Under the pieces are notes generated by a model, which was not told the origin of the DNA, searched no databases, and worked only from the letters and a program-made list of their open reading frames with translations. A stretch of DNA of 64,000 bases from Platanthera guangdongensis (lineage: Eukaryota > Streptophyta > Magnoliopsida > Asparagales > Orchidaceae): positions 113,531,213-113,595,212 of the forward strand of contig CM077163.1 of NCBI GenBank assembly GCA_039583875.1. The letters run 5' to 3'. The translations under genes and the position numbers were made by a program. Below are positions 61,264 through 64,000 of the stretch, piece by piece. How positions within the stretch are numbered: the stretch's first letter is position 1; each line of letters starts with the position of its first letter.

Positions 61264-64000
61264 ATTTGGAGCCAGGCACGCGTCCTATCGTGAAGGCGCC
61301 GTACCGGATGGCCCCGCGAGAGCTGGAAGAGTTGCGAATTCAGCTGGATGAGTTGTTGGAAAAGGGCTTTATAAGGCCTAGTTCTTCGCCTTGGGGTGCG
61401 CCAGTGCTGTTCGTTAAAAAGAAGGATGGGTCGATGAGGTTATGCATCGACTATAGAGAGCTGAATAAGGTTACTATTAAGAACAGGTACCCTTTGCCGC
61501 GAATCGACGATTTGTTTGACCAACTGCGTGGTAGTGCCGTGTTTTCCAAGATAGATCTTCGTTCGGGCTATCACCAGTTGAGGATTCGGGAGTCAGATGT
61601 TCCGCGGACGGCGTTCCGCTCTCGTCATGGGCATTTTGGGTTTTTGGTTATGTCATTCAGTTTGACTAATGCGCCCTCAGCTTTTATGGATTTGATGAAC
61701 AGAGTTTTCAAGGGTTTTCTAGATAAGTTCGTGATTGTCTTTATAGACGATGTTTTGTGTATTCTAAGGATGCAGAGGAGCATGATCGACATTTGCGGCT
61801 GGTCTTGGCGACTCTGAGAGACCATAAGCTATACGCTAAGCTGAGCAAATGTGAATTTTGGTTGCCTCAAGTTTCTTTTCTAGGTCACGTGATTAATAAG
61901 GAGGGAATATCGGTGGACCCAGAGAAGATCGCTGCGGTTATGGAATGGGCGAGACCTGTTACCCCCAAAGAGATTAGAAGCTTCTTGGGTTTGGCTGGTT
62001 ATTATAGAAGATTTGTAGAAGGTTTCTCTACCTTGTCCGCGCCATTGACCAAGTTAACGCAGAAGAACGTAGCTTTTGTATGGGATGGTAAGTGTGAGAA
62101 GGCTTTTGAGGAACTAAAAATAAGGCTATGTTCGGCTCCAATTTTGTCTTTGCCTACGGAGGGCAGTGAGTATGATATTTATGTGGATGCGTCGCATGTC
62201 GGTCTAGGCTACGTTTTGATGCAGGGCGGGAAGGTGATTGCGTATGGGTCGAGGCAGTTAAAGACTCACGAGAGGAACTACCCTACGCATGACCTGGAGT
62301 TTGCAGCTGTGATCTATGGATTGAAATTGTGGAGGCATTTGCTATATGGCGCGCAATGCAAGATTTTCACGGATCATAAGAGTCTGAAGTATGTCTTCAC
62401 TCAGAAAGAATTGAATCTGCGCCAGCGGCGGTGGTTGGAGTACGTGGCCGACTATGATGTTGAAATTCAGTATCATCCAGGCAAGGCAAATGTGGTGGTT
62501 GATGCCCTGAGTCGGAAGTCAGGTAAGATTTTTAATCTTTCCGCCGAGCGTCTAGTGGAAGAGTTTCTGTTGATGGACATTTCTGTGGGAAGCTGTGATT
62601 CGCAGAGTAGCATAGCAGTAGCAGAACCTTCGTGGATTACGCTTACGAGACTACATCAGAAGGACGATCCCGATCTTCTGCATTTGTATCTTCGAGCTGA
62701 GAAGGGTGAATTACCAGACTTCTCTATAGGTGATGCGGGTACCTTGAAGTACCGTGGCAGGTTTTGCGTCCCCACAGTTGGGGATATCCGGGATATGGTG
62801 TGCAGAGATGCCCACGGATCCAGTGTTGCCTACCATCCAGGGTCTACCAAGATGTATCATGATTTAAAACAAATTGCCTGGTGGTACGGGATGAAGAAGG
62901 ACATAGCCAGATTTGTTTCAGAGTGTTTCACTTGCAGGCGTGTGAAAGCCGACCATGGGAGGCCTGGTGGCAAGCTGACTCCCTTGGAGATTCCGATGTG
63001 GAAGTGGGAGAGTATCTCGATGGATTTCATTACCGGCTTACCGAGATCGCCTAAGGGGCATGATTCAGTTTGGGTAATTGTAGACAGATTGACGAAGAGC
63101 GCTCATTTCGTGCCATTTAAGATCGATTATCCGATGAGGAAGATAGCCGAGCTGTATCTGGAAGAGGTTGTCAGATTGCATGGTGTACCCGTAAGTATCA
63201 TATCAGATCGAGACTCCAGGTTCACGTCTCGCTTTTGGAAGAGCCTTCAAGAACGGTTGGGTACAGATTTGAGATATTTCACGGCTTATCATCCGCAGAC
63301 CAATGGTCAGACAGAGCGAGTAAATCAGATTGTGGAAGATATGATCCGATGCTATATACTGGACCACGGAGGAGCGTGGGACGAGCGCTTGCGGCTTATG
63401 GAATTCGCATATAACAATAGTTATCAAGAAAGCTTGCAAATGGCTCCTTTTGAAGCTTTGTATGGGAGGCGCTGCAGGACTCCCTTGTTTTGGGCCGAGC
63501 TTGGCGAGGGACCTTTGTTGGGTCCAGAAGCGCTTGAGGAGATGGAGACCGCTGTGAAGCTGATTCGGGAAAATCTTCGGATAGCCCAGGAAAGATATGA
63601 GAAGAACGCCAATCGGCGTAGATCGGACTTAGAATTTGCTGTGGGGGACTCAGTGTTCTTAAAGGTCTCCCCGTTGATTGGAGTCAAGCGGTTTGGCAAG
63701 AATAGGAAGTTGGACCCGAGGTACGTGGGGTCGTTTCCGATTGTTGAGCGGATTGGGGTATCAGCCTACAGGCTGGCTTTGCCCGCAAATTTCCCTGGCG
63801 TACATGATGTCTTTCACGTCAGTCAGCTGCGAAAATGTGTGATGAATGGCAGGCAGGTTTTGGATTCTGTGCCTCAGTTGGAGCCGAATCTTTCTTATAT
63901 GGAGGTGCCTGTTCGTATTTTGGATTCTCAAGTTCGGGCGTTGCGGAAGAAGACTATTCTGATGGTTAACATTTTATGGAGAAATCAAGATGTGGAAAGC
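61264..64000 (+). pseudogene. pol: chromovirus RT-RNase H-integrase-chromodomain, partial
   Basis: RT from [16 protein letters not shown] (about 61300), [18 protein letters not shown] with both catalytic Asp (about 61745); one base appears missing at about 61757, directly after the active site. A second frame then runs open from 61760 to the window edge: RNase H with [15 protein letters not shown] (about 62180), zinc HHCC (about 62810-62940), integrase core with [10 protein letters not shown] (about 63020), [10 protein letters not shown] (63205) and [13 protein letters not shown] (63292), an SH3-like region ([20 protein letters not shown]) and the beginning of a chromodomain ([15 protein letters not shown]). 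The chromodomain directs integration to heterochromatin in chromoviruses. Confidence 0.93.

Larger units (their letters stand above)
59301..64000 (+). mobile_element. Tekay/Del-like chromovirus F, partial
   Basis: Plus-strand gag, protease, RT, RNase H, integrase and start of the chromodomain, open at the window edge. No 5' LTR in the matching orientation and no clear PBS is seen. Same family as E. Four lesions are visible: a TAA in gag, a gag-protease frame change, and frame changes near 61235 and 61757. Confidence 0.88.

Overview
The window is plant nuclear heterochromatin made almost entirely of nested LTR retrotransposons. I see no host protein gene, tRNA gene or intact rRNA gene. The lineages (Ty1/copia SIRE/Maximus, Ty3/gypsy Athila, Ty3/gypsy Tekay/Del-type chromovirus), primer-binding sites matching plant tRNA-Asp and tRNA-iMet, and LTRs of 1.4-3.1 kb point to an angiosperm, probably a eudicot, in a pericentromeric or other repeat-rich region. 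The species cannot be named from this sequence.

Layout. 1-2337: 5' end of a minus-strand SIRE-like copia (A) inserted in the gag region of a decayed chromovirus (B, 2338-8711, plus). B sits in an LTR remnant of a second chromovirus family (D, 8712-11375). 11376-16397: chromovirus E, with decayed pol and 3' LTR. 16398-18425: a D-type LTR piece in the opposite orientation. 18426-18793: unclassified LTR-like sequence. 18794-41795: Athila element G1 (minus, decayed), interrupted by the young Athila G2 (20617-34038, plus, TSD TACTT). G1's right LTR is cut at 41795 by a second SIRE-like element (minus, 41796-57837 and beyond). That element's RNase H region is split by G3 (47500-55623, TSD TGCTC), a short Athila relative with no gag-pol. 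57838-59300: a 285-bp fold-back and an inverted chromovirus LTR fragment containing part of a 5S rRNA gene. 59301-64000: chromovirus F (plus), running off the window.

How the parts relate. G2 keeps nearly the whole apparatus: LTRs, tRNA-Asp PBS, one gag-pol frame and PPT. Its only obvious lesion is a TAG at the codon where the third catalytic residue of integrase is expected. G3 has no proteins but keeps matching LTR blocks, PBS, PPT and RNA stem-loops, as expected for an element moved by a G2-like partner. LTR divergence agrees with nesting: about 0.5-0.6% for G2 and G3, several percent for their host G1. The SIRE element carries a long env-like/accessory ORF after pol.

Most interesting signals: (i) arrays of short palindromes upstream of the TATA box or in the long U3 of most LTR families here, some motifs shared between copia and gypsy; (ii) a stem-loop placed directly before each of two polypurine tracts in Athila elements; (iii) a cluster of stem-loops with a repeated loop and covarying stems in the Athila 3' region; (iv) the fold-back and inverted LTR complex with 5S sequence next to F.
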